Assembly: GCF_036906915.1 (NCBI RefSeq)
Contig: NZ_JBAKHX010000127.1
Span: 1-14,388, forward strand
Direction: 5' to 3'
Origin: Phytohabitans sp036906915
Lineage (GTDB): Bacteria > Actinomycetota > Actinomycetes > Mycobacteriales > Micromonosporaceae
Length of the DNA: 14,388 nucleotides
The notes below the pieces were generated by a model. That model ran no database searches. It saw only the letters and a list, made by a program, of their open reading frames with translations, and was not told the DNA's origin. Both the position numbers and the translations under genes were made by a program. Positions 14,244-14,388 of the stretch are shown here, in pieces. How positions within the stretch are numbered: position 1 is the stretch's first letter; the number at the start of each line of letters is the position of its first letter.

Positions 14244-14388
14244 ATGGCCGCTCCCGCAATCAACCGAGGCTTCACCCTCCCAGCAACGCCCGGTGACACT
14301 CCGTACACCCGCATCACCCCGCCCCCCGGCCCCCTGCGGCCCCCGGCGGCCCCCGGCGCGGCCCCCCGCGGCCCCCCGCGGCCCGGCG
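14244..14388 (+). CDS. Possible divergent Pro-rich ORF, cut by the window end
   Basis: A plus-strand frame opens with ATG at 14244-14246 and stays open for 48 codons to the window edge. It starts MAAPAINRGFTLPATPGDTP and becomes rich in Pro, Ala, Gly and Arg. Third positions are nearly all G or C in the second half, but any open frame would look so in this C-rich stretch. There is no good Shine-Dalgarno sequence, only GTGGA about 9 bases upstream. It may be the 5' end of a divergent gene or chance. Confidence 0.25.
   Translation, partial: MAAPAINRGFTLPATPGDTPYTRITPPPGPLRPPAAPGAAPRGPPRPG
14317..14384 (-). other. Dense G-run cluster (minus strand)
   Basis: Eight runs of 3 to 6 Gs in a row on the minus strand are separated by 1 to 7 bases, a strong G-quadruplex pattern. 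They come from a loose tandem repetition of GGCCCCC-type blocks on the plus strand. If the plus-strand ORF at 14244 is real, the runs are simply Pro and Gly codons of that gene. Otherwise they form an unusual upstream region for the membrane-protein/rarA side. Confidence 0.6.

Noticed and set aside
14314..14388. The C-terminus of a Gly/Arg-rich minus-strand gene ending at TGA 14314-14316.
   Set aside because: Only 24 codons are visible, all low complexity in the G-run tract. There is nothing to tell coding from non-coding.

Overview
This is a very GC-rich chromosomal window from an actinomycete. The whole gene set, its co-directional order and its strong G/C bias at third codon positions suggest a filamentous actinobacterium. 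The family Micromonosporaceae is my best guess, but it rests on gene order and recalled protein style, not on a search. Every confident gene is on the minus strand, so transcription runs from high to low coordinates. I see no tRNA, rRNA, insertion sequence, integrase or CRISPR array.

Layout in the direction of transcription. At the right edge (14162-14388) is a non-coding or divergent region with a 13-nt palindrome, a possible plus-strand Pro-rich ORF cut by the window end, and a dense G-run cluster. Next come a 71-aa two-helix membrane protein (13946-14161) and rarA, a clamp-loader-like AAA+ ATPase (12486-13895). A small 59-aa ORF (12310-12489) follows. It overlaps rarA's stop and the next gene's start by GTGA junctions and is built partly from a repeated start-site cassette. 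Then comes a 1408-aa Gly/Pro/Arg-rich single-pass membrane protein (8087-12313), and two small membrane proteins of the DUF948 and DUF6167 types. alaS (4573-7254) overlaps the DUF6167 gene by ATGA.

After alaS there is a 263-nt gap with a near-perfect 22-bp-arm palindrome. A tight run follows: ruvX, mltG, aroE, aroC, aroK. These genes are joined by 1-4 nt overlaps or a 12-nt gap, so they are probably translated from one message. It couples RNA/DNA maintenance (RuvX), peptidoglycan chain termination (MltG) and the late shikimate pathway: dehydrogenase, then kinase, then chorismate synthase. aroB would be expected past the left edge. Instead, the last 151 bases of the window hold a C-rich/G-quadruplex tract and a 43-bp tandem repeat.

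The housekeeping genes look intact, with their key residues in place. The unusual material is the giant protein and the cassette in front of it. The giant protein has 14 head-to-tail GRHGTGD-type repeat units, a collagen-like Gly-X-Y stretch predicted to be cytoplasmic, one transmembrane helix and a six-cysteine outer domain. It sits beside two other small membrane proteins, and I do not recognise its function.
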